Positions 27,086-35,412 of a DNA stretch of 64,000 nt are shown one piece after another (the first letter of the stretch is position 1; the number at the start of each line of letters is the position of its first letter). Location: contig NZ_VTSR01000007.1 of assembly GCF_008329715.1 (NCBI RefSeq), positions 606,846 through 670,845 on the forward strand. Direction: 5' to 3'. Under the pieces are notes generated by a model. That model was not told the DNA's origin and did no database searches. It saw only the letters and a program-made list of their open reading frames with translations. The position numbers were made by a program, and so were the translations under genes. Source of the DNA: Gimesia chilikensis (GTDB taxonomy: Bacteria; Planctomycetota; Planctomycetia; Planctomycetales; Planctomycetaceae).

Positions 27086-27123
27086 TCATCAAATATATTT
27101 CTCCCGGGCGTATCAGGTGAACT

Positions 27124-28410
27124 ATGCATGAACCAGATAAACTGAATGGTCACAAGCAGTCAGAGACTGCTCATTCGTGGTTAGACACCGTCAACACGTT
27201 GCTCCATTACGATTTCTGCCCCCAGCTCAATCAATGGGTCTACTGGGTCAGAAACCCGTTCTGGTGTCTGGCGATCAGCATTTTGACCGCCTTCATTTGC
27301 GGGCTGCTGGTCAATACGGCGATTCTGTATATCGCGGCTGCCCTGGCGATGATCATTCTGGTCGGCGTCTTGTGGCCCTGGATCAGCGTGCAGGGACTTT
27401 CTGCAGAACTCTCCTTTAATAAAGTTCGTACCCGGTGCGGGGAATCTGTCGGTGCCAGACTGGTCGTCAAAAACAGCTGGCCCTGGCCCGCCTGGGGTGT
27501 TTACCTGCGGCATCCCTTCTCAGAACATGATGACCACCTGTGTGAAGTTGCCATCGACTGTATTCCTGGCTGGAAAACCAGTGAATATATCTGGGAATTC
27601 AGTCCCCGGAAACGAGGTATTTATTCAACCAGCACTGCTTTCCTGGAGACCGCCTTCCCATTCGGGTTATATAAGAAGAAGATTCCTCTAGCCGTTGATT
27701 CCGTGTTGATCGTCTGGCCGGAGATCTCCAAGCTGGCTTTCATGCCTGAGTTAAGAGAGGTCACTTCCAGCGAAGATCGATTTACTTCGCATCGTGCGGG
27801 TGATTACGGCGATGTGATCGGCACCCGGGCCTTTCGACTGGGCGACTCCCTGAGGCGGGTGCACTGGTCACAATCCGCCAGGCAGGGCCAGATGATTGTC
27901 ACCGAACGCCAGGCAGCAGCGGTTTGTGCTCTGCGTGTAATTCCGGATCTCCAGCGATCGCATTACCGGCATGGGAACGACGACTCTCTGGAAGCGGTGA
28001 TTCGCATCACAGCCAGTATCTGTCACTCACTGTTAAATCAGCATGCTTCAGTGGAATGCCTCGTGGGCGATCAGTTGTTTCGCTGCGATGGAAATCAGAG
28101 AGACCTGCAGAAACTGCTCGATGAACTGGCTTCCATCCCCAACGGGGGACTCGAGAATTCCGTACGAAAGCACGCTGCTTCCCCCCTGCCTGAATTCATT
28201 GTTACGAACAGCAGTGGTTTCTCCCAAAGGGTCAATCAGGGAGTGAATCGTCTTCGTTCCCGGATGATCGTCGTTCAGGATGCCCCTGCCCGTCAATCGG
28301 GGAATGAACCGAGCTGCGAATGCGAACCCTGGTTACACCTGGACAGCCCTGAAGAGAGTCGCCAAAAAGTATTTACCGACAGTTGGAAGAAAGCGTGCTA
28401 TGCAGGCTGA
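27124..28410 (+). CDS. DUF58 domain protein
   Basis: A 428-residue protein with two adjacent transmembrane helices near residues 46-85 (FWCLAISILTAFICGLLV, AILYIAAALAMIILVGVLW). After a beta-rich stretch comes the DUF58 signature GTRAFRLGDSLRRVHWSQSA followed by RQGQMIVTERQ. DUF58 proteins are nearly always encoded with MoxR ATPases and transglutaminase-like proteins, as here, and are thought to take part in assembly or maturation of membrane-associated complexes. Its end overlaps the next gene by 11 bases. Confidence 0.88.
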   Translation: MHEPDKLNGHKQSETAHSWLDTVNTLLHYDFCPQLNQWVYWVRNPFWCLAISILTAFICGLLVNTAILYIAAALAMIILVGVLWPWISVQGLSAELSFNKVRTRCGESVGARLVVKNSWPWPAWGVYLRHPFSEHDDHLCEVAIDCIPGWKTSEYIWEFSPRKRGIYSTSTAFLETAFPFGLYKKKIPLAVDSVLIVWPEISKLAFMPELREVTSSEDRFTSHRAGDYGDVIGTRAFRLGDSLRRVHWSQSARQGQMIVTERQAAAVCALRVIPDLQRSHYRHGNDDSLEAVIRITASICHSLLNQHASVECLVGDQLFRCDGNQRDLQKLLDELASIPNGGLENSVRKHAASPLPEFIVTNSSGFSQRVNQGVNRLRSRMIVVQDAPARQSGNEPSCECEPWLHLDSPEESRQKVFTDSWKKACYAG

Positions 28411-30739
28411 ACGAACCAAATCTGTGGAGAGCCGGATCCTGCATTACGTCAGCATCGCGATGGTCCTGACGGGGGCATTGGCGCTCTGTATTTCTGACTC
28501 TCATGGCAGATATTCCCGCACATGGATCGCTGTCAACACGCTCATCGAAGTGGCTGTGGCTTTTCTGGGGGCAAAGTACTTCCTTGCGCTCAAAAAACGG
28601 GGAGGTACAGAATCGACGGTGAACCTGATCCTGCTGGCCGTCATGCTGCTCAGCCTGGCCTGGGAGCCTGTTCAGCGTATCTGTTTTGGCACTGGCAGGC
28701 CTTTTGAACTGATCCTGATGTTTGCGGTCAAGAATACCATTCTGGTGATGGCTGCAGCCGGTTGCTGGGGAAAATACCAGCGTTTTGCCGCCTGGGGATC
28801 GATCTTTCTGATGATCTGTGCCGCCACAACTTATTCCGGACCGGACATGATTGCACTCGCGGGTCTGGAACTCGTACTGGGCTTTTTCTGGCTGTTTTAT
28901 TCCCACTGGAACAGCCTGAGAATTGCCCTGTTACCGGCAGTCAAAAAACAGAATCTGGGTAAATATCTGCTGCTGTCCGCAATCGCAGTGCTGCTCTTTC
29001 TGATCGTCTCATTTTCCGGTGAGAATCCAGTAGTCCATGCGTTCAAGGGAATCATCCCCAGTTCCGGTGGTGACAGCCGAGGCGACCTTCATGCCCGGGA
29101 TGGACTCGGGGACGGAGAGTTGCTGGTGGCCGGCAAGTACGATATTCGCAGCTTTGCTCCCATTGAAAACGCTCCTTTCATGTCATCGGATGACCCGAGC
29201 CTCTACGACATCATGTCTGATACATACGACGAACCAGGGGAAATCTCGAAGAACATTGACCGGGCAATCGGGTTGAAACTGCAGGATCAGAAAATTGAGG
29301 AAAAAGAGCTGCCCGATGCCGAGAATATCAACCGTCACTTTTCGACTGCAAGAAATCAAAAACCAGCAGTTGAAAAATCGTCAGATGGTATTTCATCCGA
29401 TGCGTTACTGCATGTGTCGGGCAGGACTCCCCTGCACCTGCGCATGGAGACGTACGATATTTTCGACGGTGTGAACTGGTTCAGCGAACCATTAAAAACA
29501 GACTTTAACAAGAGCATTACGCTCAAAGAACGTTTTGAAAAGCCCTGGATGGTTGTGAATGGGAAAGCCCATACGCTGTCCCAGGAGTGCAGGAACGAAC
29601 TGCATGTCATTACCAATAACCATCTGAAATCGAATCAGCTGCCAGCTCCGCTGCACCTGCGCGAGATCCATATCGACCTGGTTGATCGCATTGATATGTT
29701 TGGCTGGTATCAGGACAGCATCGTGAAACTCGAACGCAAAGAGTTGCCCCGCCTGGTTCCCATGCATTTGATCAGCCATTTTCCCGATCAAAAACCGATT
29801 CAGTATCGCGATGCCCGCTTCGCTGCCCTGTCGCATCAGCAGAAGCATTACATCGCGCTACCTGAAGTACCGCTGATCCCCAAAATTCGCGGACTGGCAA
29901 ATCAACTCGTCGCTGATACGGAAAATGACTGGGATCGCATTAAAAAAATTGAGCAGTATCACCGCGAACACTTCGAGCAAGATCGCTCAGTCGCTTTTGA
30001 TGGAAAACAACAGTTGCCTCTGGATCAATTCCTGTTCGAAAGCAAGGCAGGGCCGGATTACCTGATTGCCTCATCCGCCGCCCTGATGCTACGTTCCCTG
30101 GGATACTCGACCAGGCTGGTCAGTGGCTTCTACGCCAGCCCGGACGACTATGATTTGAAATCGGACCATACTCCGGTCTGTGCAGACGATGTCCATTTCT
30201 GGGTAGAGGTGAAAGTCGGACCGGGGCCTGGCGACTGGTGTACCATCGAGCCCACAGCCGGTTATGCAGTGCTGGGCCCACCCCTGTCTTTATACGAGAG
30301 AACCGTCGAAGCGATCCTGGTTGCTACCTACTGGATCGGCAATCACTTCGTTTTCTGTTGCATCGCACTCGCAAGCCTCATCGGCGTCTTCCTCTTCCGG
30401 TATCAGATCAGTGCCTGCCTGATCACGGGCTGGCTCAGACTCTATCGCCCCCGCGATACCCGCCGGTTGATTTTCAGAACCCTCTGGCTGCTCGAATTAC
30501 GCATCAGAGGCCAGGGACAGAAACGCCCGCTGACGATGTCTCTCAACCAGTGGTTCAGGCAGCAATCAGAACATTTATCGGTCAACGCAAACTGCCTGGC
30601 GGAACTGGCTCACTATGTGAACTGGGCCGCCTTTGCTCCCAGCACTGCTGATTATACTCAGATCCCTGGCAGAGACCAGATTAGCGACTGTTGTTATCGA
30701 ATCATTAACGAAGCCCGCTGGGTTAAGCGGACGCTCTGA
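28400..30739 (+). CDS. TgpA-like transglutaminase-fold protein lacking the catalytic Cys
   Basis: 779 residues from ATG 28400, which overlaps the DUF58 end. The protein has several N-terminal transmembrane helices (to about residue 205), a large extracytoplasmic region, a transglutaminase-like core, one more helix (AILVATYWIGNHFVFCCIALAS) and a C-terminal cytoplasmic domain. The core aligns without gaps to TgpA-type enzymes at AGPDYLIASSAALMLRSLG, but the nucleophile position holds Asp553 instead of Cys. The His is present (H599 in DVHFWVEV), and Glu617 stands where Asp is usual (IEPT). I infer it is not a classical transglutaminase or protease. Confidence 0.8.
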   Translation: MQAERTKSVESRILHYVSIAMVLTGALALCISDSHGRYSRTWIAVNTLIEVAVAFLGAKYFLALKKRGGTESTVNLILLAVMLLSLAWEPVQRICFGTGRPFELILMFAVKNTILVMAAAGCWGKYQRFAAWGSIFLMICAATTYSGPDMIALAGLELVLGFFWLFYSHWNSLRIALLPAVKKQNLGKYLLLSAIAVLLFLIVSFSGENPVVHAFKGIIPSSGGDSRGDLHARDGLGDGELLVAGKYDIRSFAPIENAPFMSSDDPSLYDIMSDTYDEPGEISKNIDRAIGLKLQDQKIEEKELPDAENINRHFSTARNQKPAVEKSSDGISSDALLHVSGRTPLHLRMETYDIFDGVNWFSEPLKTDFNKSITLKERFEKPWMVVNGKAHTLSQECRNELHVITNNHLKSNQLPAPLHLREIHIDLVDRIDMFGWYQDSIVKLERKELPRLVPMHLISHFPDQKPIQYRDARFAALSHQQKHYIALPEVPLIPKIRGLANQLVADTENDWDRIKKIEQYHREHFEQDRSVAFDGKQQLPLDQFLFESKAGPDYLIASSAALMLRSLGYSTRLVSGFYASPDDYDLKSDHTPVCADDVHFWVEVKVGPGPGDWCTIEPTAGYAVLGPPLSLYERTVEAILVATYWIGNHFVFCCIALASLIGVFLFRYQISACLITGWLRLYRPRDTRRLIFRTLWLLELRIRGQGQKRPLTMSLNQWFRQQSEHLSVNANCLAELAHYVNWAAFAPSTADYTQIPGRDQISDCCYRIINEARWVKRTL

Positions 30740-30774
30740 CAGACACATTTATTCATTTTAATAATCAGGCACTC

Positions 30775-31755
30775 ATGACATCTCTATTACATAAAAACAT
30801 CCAGATGGATTTTCAACAGGAATATTCCAGAGTCGATCAACTGAGAGACAGACTGAATCAGGTTCTCAAGGGAAAAGCAGATGTCATCGACAATGTGATC
30901 ATCTGCCTGCTTTCCCGCGGTCATCTGCTGCTGGAAGATCACCCCGGTCTGGGCAAGACAATGCTGGCCAAAGCACTCGCCACCCTGATTGGGGGCCGGT
31001 TTGCCAGAGTGCAATGCACGCCTGACTTACTGCCCAGCGATATCACCGGCTTCAACATTTTCAATCAGAAGACACATGAATTTGAATTTCGCCAGGGGCC
31101 CGTCTTTTCTGACATCATGCTGGCAGATGAGATCAATCGAGCGACTCCCCGTACCCAGAGTGCGTTACTCGAAGCGATGGCAGAGCGGCAGGTGACCGTG
31201 GATGCGGTTCGCTACCAGTTATCTCAGGACTATTTCGTGATCGCCACACAGAACCCGATCGACCAGCATGGTACCTACCCCCTGCCCGAAGCACAGCTCG
31301 ACCGGTTTTCCATGAAGCTGAGCATCGGATACCCGGAAGAAATCGATGAAATCCGCATGCTGGCTGCGGCCATCGATCAGAATGCCGATGTGATCGATGA
31401 ACTGGAACCGGTGTTTGGCGAGCAGGAACTTCTGGATATGCAACGCAAGATTGTGGCGATTCCCGTAGCAGAATCAGTGCAACGCTATCTGGTTCAGATC
31501 GGAAATGTGACCCGTAAACACACTCAGGTCACCCTGGGATTGAGTCCGCGCGGTTTACTGACCTGGCAGCGGGTTGCCCAAGCACACGCTTTTCTCCAGC
31601 AGAGAAATTATGTCATCCCTGACGATCTGCTGGAAACAGCCTTGCCCGTGCTCAGTGTTCGCCTGGGCGTGGATCAGTCTGAAAACCGGGCACTGATTGA
31701 TGAGATACTCAAATCGGTGAAGTTACCCGAATATACATTGCCGTCTTCTAACTGA
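30775..31755 (+). CDS. MoxR family AAA+ ATPase
   Basis: A 326-residue AAA+ ATPase with Walker A EDHPGLGKT (residues 54-62), Walker B IMLADEINRATPRTQ, sensor 1 FVIATQNPIDQHGTYPLPE and sensor 2 LSPRGLL. MoxR ATPases act as chaperones for metal insertion or complex maturation and travel with DUF58 and TgpA-like genes. ATG 30805 is an alternative start. A 35-base gap follows the transglutaminase-like gene. Confidence 0.93.
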   Translation: MTSLLHKNIQMDFQQEYSRVDQLRDRLNQVLKGKADVIDNVIICLLSRGHLLLEDHPGLGKTMLAKALATLIGGRFARVQCTPDLLPSDITGFNIFNQKTHEFEFRQGPVFSDIMLADEINRATPRTQSALLEAMAERQVTVDAVRYQLSQDYFVIATQNPIDQHGTYPLPEAQLDRFSMKLSIGYPEEIDEIRMLAAAIDQNADVIDELEPVFGEQELLDMQRKIVAIPVAESVQRYLVQIGNVTRKHTQVTLGLSPRGLLTWQRVAQAHAFLQQRNYVIPDDLLETALPVLSVRLGVDQSENRALIDEILKSVKLPEYTLPSSN

Positions 31756-31802
31756 ATTCATTGCTCAAAAGTTTCTTCTCTTTCGTAATCACAGGCAGAC
31801 CA

Positions 31803-32276
31803 ATGCAACATCAGCCTCTTTTCAAAATTCAATTTTCGGTCATTACCGTATTGTGTCTGAGTAGTCTCCTGGGGACTTTTCAGGCCGGATGCACTCAGAC
31901 TGGGGAATCAACTGCGGAAGAAGATCATCTGGAACATCATATTCCGGAACATAAGCCTAAAACTTATACAGAGATTGTGAGAGAACTGGACAGCCGGATG
32001 AGAACTCTGCTGAATCAGAGTCCGGCCTCGGTGAACCAGGAGGAAAAACAGCAACTGGAGGAAATCATTGACTGGATCCCCGAACTGGCAGCGGACAGCG
32101 AATTGAAACACAAGGACTGGGATGAGGTTAAACAGCTTTCCACAGAGTTAAAGTTGGTATTTCAGCAGACGGATTTCTCCCAGATCGACGCCACTCTGGT
32201 CGGCCGCTACTTTCTCCTGGTCGACAAATTAAAACAGTATACGGGACGCTCAGAAACAAAGAAGTTTCAAAGTTAA
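31803..32276 (+). CDS. Small lipoprotein with His/Glu-rich N-terminus
   Basis: 157 residues from ATG 31803; an upstream TTG at 31761 is less likely. The signal peptide ends in QAGC, a plausible lipobox. Soon after comes EEDHLEHHIPEHKPK, with four His and five Glu or Asp, which could bind a divalent metal. The remainder is helical and charged (KTYTEIVRELDSRMRTLL, WDEVKQLSTELKLVFQQ). No family recognised. It lies between moxR and the permease gene, and the operon ends in a metal-chaperone GTPase. Confidence 0.6.
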   Translation: MQHQPLFKIQFSVITVLCLSSLLGTFQAGCTQTGESTAEEDHLEHHIPEHKPKTYTEIVRELDSRMRTLLNQSPASVNQEEKQQLEEIIDWIPELAADSELKHKDWDEVKQLSTELKLVFQQTDFSQIDATLVGRYFLLVDKLKQYTGRSETKKFQS

Positions 32277-32328
32277 CTGACGCAGGGCTCATTTTGTCTG
32301 ACTTCCCTTTCTGATTCGGAACTTCGTC

Positions 32329-33867
32329 ATGATTCAATACTATCTCTGGGGCTTCGCTCTCCGCTTCGTACAGTGCCTGCTGGAAGCCGCTCCCTTCATT
32401 CTGGCAGGCTTGTTTACTGCAGCGATCTTTCAACGATTCTTTGGTTCCGTAGAAACCAGAAGGCTGTTTGGTGAAGGCACCCGATCCTCTCTGTTCCGGG
32501 CCTGGGTGATCGGGATGCTGCTCCCGGTCTGTTCGCTGGGCGTCATCCCAGTTGCCCGAGAGTTAAAGAAAGCAGGACTGGCAGGAGGCACGATTATTGC
32601 TTTCGCCATGTCTGCCCCGCTGTTTAATCCGCTTTCGCTGCTCTACGGACTGACCCTTTCCGAGCCGGTCACGATCCTGACCTTCGCACTCTTCTCGCTG
32701 GTCATCGTCACCTTGGTGGGATCCATCTGGGATCGGCTATTCCCCGAGAAAACAGAACAGCCTGCCGATGACCAGGCAATCCCCTACGGATTGAAACGCG
32801 TTTTATCTGTCGGTTACAGTGCGGCGAAAGAAGCATCAGGGGCCAGCCTGGTATATATCCTGATTGGCCTCTCTGGGGTCGCTCTACTGGGAGCATTTCT
32901 GCCACAAGCCAGTCTGCAGAGGTCCGTCAATTACGATAATTCATACGCCCCCCTGCTGATGACCGGTGTAGCGATTCCCGTCTATGCGACTCCCATGTTG
33001 GCGATGTCTCAGTTGGGATCAATGTTTCAGCATGCCAACTCGGTCGGTGCCGCCTTCATCCTGCTGGTACTCGGTGCGGGTGTGAATCTGGGCCTGGTGG
33101 CCTGGATCGTTCGCAATTACAACTGGAAAAAAACGATTGTCTGGTTTGCCCTCCTGCTGCTGGTCATCGTCGGACTGGCCTATGGAGTGGAGAAACCGCT
33201 CTTTCCGACCAATATTGAACCGGCAGATCACACGCATGCGTTCGATATTTATTGTCAGCCTTTCAGCCCGGGAACGACCAGCTTCTATCAAACAGCGAAA
33301 CAGAAGTTGGAGCATGTGATTGATCCCTATGAGATCTATTCAACAGGCATTCTGGGGGGCGTGATCCTGATCGGTTTGCTTCTGAGGTTAGTGGACCGCC
33401 GTGGACGAATCGAAGACTGGCTGAAAAAAGTCGAACCAGTGAAGTCCGGAAAATATGACATTGTGCTTCCCGGCCCAGTTCTGGGGATATTGATTCTGGT
33501 CGGACTGATCGTTGCCAGTGGTGTCGGCTGTTTTTCTTATTACCCCTCGCCGGATGTGGTATGCGAAGAGATGACGATTGCCAAGACGGAAGCGCTTTCC
33601 GGCGCCCTCTCCGGAAACGTCTCGCACTCGAAATACTGGATTGACATCTATGATGACTGGACCCGCAAACTGGAAGTCGGCGTCTATTTACGAAACCTGA
33701 ATCTCAGTGAATACCATCACTGGAAGGCTCAGTTGCTGCGGGAAAAGCTGGAACTGCTGGCCCACGAGATTGAGGACGAAGAACATGAAGAGATACGTCG
33801 TCTGGTCGCGGATATACAACATACACATCGCCGCATGGTGGACGCTTACCTCAAGGACATGAACTAA
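32329..33867 (+). CDS. COG0701-type permease (ArsP/YraQ-like)
   Basis: A 512-residue protein with about ten membrane segments. The first half holds the family block FVQCLLEAAPFILAGLF, LLPVCSLGVIPVARELKKAG and AFAMSAPLFNPLSLLYG; a Cys in the CSLGVIP position is typical of the family. A repeat of this topology appears around residues 165-260 (GVAIPVYATPMLAMSQ). The C-terminal 100 residues are a soluble helical domain rich in Glu and His. COG0701 permeases include arsenic exporters, but most lack known substrates. Operon context with a COG0523 GTPase suggests a metal or metal-ligand substrate. Confidence 0.8.
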   Translation: MIQYYLWGFALRFVQCLLEAAPFILAGLFTAAIFQRFFGSVETRRLFGEGTRSSLFRAWVIGMLLPVCSLGVIPVARELKKAGLAGGTIIAFAMSAPLFNPLSLLYGLTLSEPVTILTFALFSLVIVTLVGSIWDRLFPEKTEQPADDQAIPYGLKRVLSVGYSAAKEASGASLVYILIGLSGVALLGAFLPQASLQRSVNYDNSYAPLLMTGVAIPVYATPMLAMSQLGSMFQHANSVGAAFILLVLGAGVNLGLVAWIVRNYNWKKTIVWFALLLLVIVGLAYGVEKPLFPTNIEPADHTHAFDIYCQPFSPGTTSFYQTAKQKLEHVIDPYEIYSTGILGGVILIGLLLRLVDRRGRIEDWLKKVEPVKSGKYDIVLPGPVLGILILVGLIVASGVGCFSYYPSPDVVCEEMTIAKTEALSGALSGNVSHSKYWIDIYDDWTRKLEVGVYLRNLNLSEYHHWKAQLLREKLELLAHEIEDEEHEEIRRLVADIQHTHRRMVDAYLKDMN

Positions 33868-34028
33868 TTTCGTCGCCTCCAGTCCCGCATCACTACCCTC
33901 AGCTTGCGCACACCAGGCTTCGTCACGAAGTCACTGACTGATCGCTGTTTGAAATCTTTCCTCTCTGTCAGGTCTGACGGAGCAGGAATCAATAATACGA
34001 ATCACATTTTACAGAATGGAGTTTACCC

Positions 34029-35273
34029 ATGTTTCAAAGTTCCGAAAACGTTCCGCGCAAACTACCCGTGACCGTGCTCTCCGGTTTCCTGGGAGCGGGA
34101 AAAACCACACTACTCAATCACGTTCTGGCCAATCGGGCCGGGCTGAAAGTGGCTGTGATCGTCAACGACATGAGTGAGATCAATATCGACGCCGCATTGG
34201 TGAGAGAAGGAAATCAGGCGTTAAGCCGTACGGAAGAAAAGCTGGTGGAAATGTCCAATGGCTGTATCTGCTGCACCCTCAGAGAAGATCTGATGGTGGA
34301 AGTCAGTCGCCTGGCTCAGGAACAGCGGTTCGATTATCTACTGATAGAATCGACGGGCATTTCAGAACCGATGCCTGTCGCCGAGACCTTCACGTTTGCA
34401 GATGAAGAGGGTAGAAGCCTCTCGAATTTCGCACAGTTGGATACTCTTGTCACCGTCATTGATGCTGCTAATTTTCAGCGTGACTATCAGTCCCACGAAG
34501 ATCTGGTTGATCGGGAGTTGGGACTGAGCGAAGACGATCGACGGAACATTGTGGACCTGCTCATCGATCAGATCAAATTTGCGAATATCATTCTGATCAA
34601 TAAAGCAGACCTTGTCAGCAGGCAGGAACTCGAACAACTGCATTCTGTTATTCAGCATCTGAATCCCAAGGCTCAAATTCTCGAGTCCTCATTCGGAAAA
34701 GTCGATTTAAAACAAGTGCTCGGAACAGGCCTGTTTGACATGGATTCGGCTTCGACCCATACCGGCTGGCTCGAAACACCGAGGAGTGAAATTCATTCGG
34801 AAGTCGACGAATATGGAGTGCAGAGTTTCACTTACCAGGCCCGTCGCCCCTTTCATCCGGAACGTCTCTGGCGGGCACTGGACAGAGACGATTCCTGGCT
34901 GGAACATGTTCTCCGTAGTAAAGGCTTCGCCTGGCTCGCTTCACAACATAATATTGCCAATCTCTGGTCACACGCCGGTATCTCCATGCGATTTGATCCC
35001 GCTGGTTACTGGTGGGCTGCCACAAAGCCTGAGGAGTGGAATATTGATCAGAACCAGCAGAGGGAGATTCTGTCCCGATATGAGGGACAGTACGGGGACC
35101 GTCGTCAGGAACTGGTCTTTATTGGTCGTGACATGGATGAGACCTTGATTCGTAAAATCCTGGACCGTTGCCTGCTTCAGGACTCTGAATGGATCGATGG
35201 TCCCGAAGTCTGGTCGACCTATCCCGATCCATTTCAAGTGACTGAGGAGAATTCGATAGCGTCACATGAATAA
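34029..35273 (+). CDS. COG0523 (CobW/ZigA-type) metal-chaperone GTPase
   Basis: A 414-residue G3E GTPase. It shows Walker A GFLGAGKT (residues 19-26), the metal-binding CxCC motif in [12 protein letters not shown] (C79, C81, C82), and ESTGISEP and NKADL (G4). The C-terminal CobW_C domain runs from about residue 265. Length and the C-terminal pattern ([21 protein letters not shown]) resemble the zinc-limitation subgroup, but metal specificity cannot be fixed by eye. GGAG eight bases upstream supports ATG 34029. The 161-base gap before it is larger than others in the operon, so an internal promoter is possible. Confidence 0.9.
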   Translation: MFQSSENVPRKLPVTVLSGFLGAGKTTLLNHVLANRAGLKVAVIVNDMSEINIDAALVREGNQALSRTEEKLVEMSNGCICCTLREDLMVEVSRLAQEQRFDYLLIESTGISEPMPVAETFTFADEEGRSLSNFAQLDTLVTVIDAANFQRDYQSHEDLVDRELGLSEDDRRNIVDLLIDQIKFANIILINKADLVSRQELEQLHSVIQHLNPKAQILESSFGKVDLKQVLGTGLFDMDSASTHTGWLETPRSEIHSEVDEYGVQSFTYQARRPFHPERLWRALDRDDSWLEHVLRSKGFAWLASQHNIANLWSHAGISMRFDPAGYWWAATKPEEWNIDQNQQREILSRYEGQYGDRRQELVFIGRDMDETLIRKILDRCLLQDSEWIDGPEVWSTYPDPFQVTEENSIASHE

Positions 35274-35325
35274 AAAAATGAGGCTGGTGTATTTATCTAA
35301 GTCAGGATATTTCAACTCGATAAAA

Positions 35326-35382
35326 CAATATTCCGGATCCAGCCCCGAATTGGGGAGCCAGATCCTGGATCCGGAAATATTG
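35326..35382. terminator. Bidirectional terminator between convergent genes
   Basis: CAATATTCCGGATCCAG pairs with CTGGATCCGGAAATATTG (one bulged A), with an inner CCCC/GGGG stem. It lies between the GTPase gene and the convergent peroxidase gene and can serve both. Confidence 0.8.
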
Positions 35383-35412
35383 CTCTCTCATTTGACCCTG
35401 GTTCCGAGCTTG

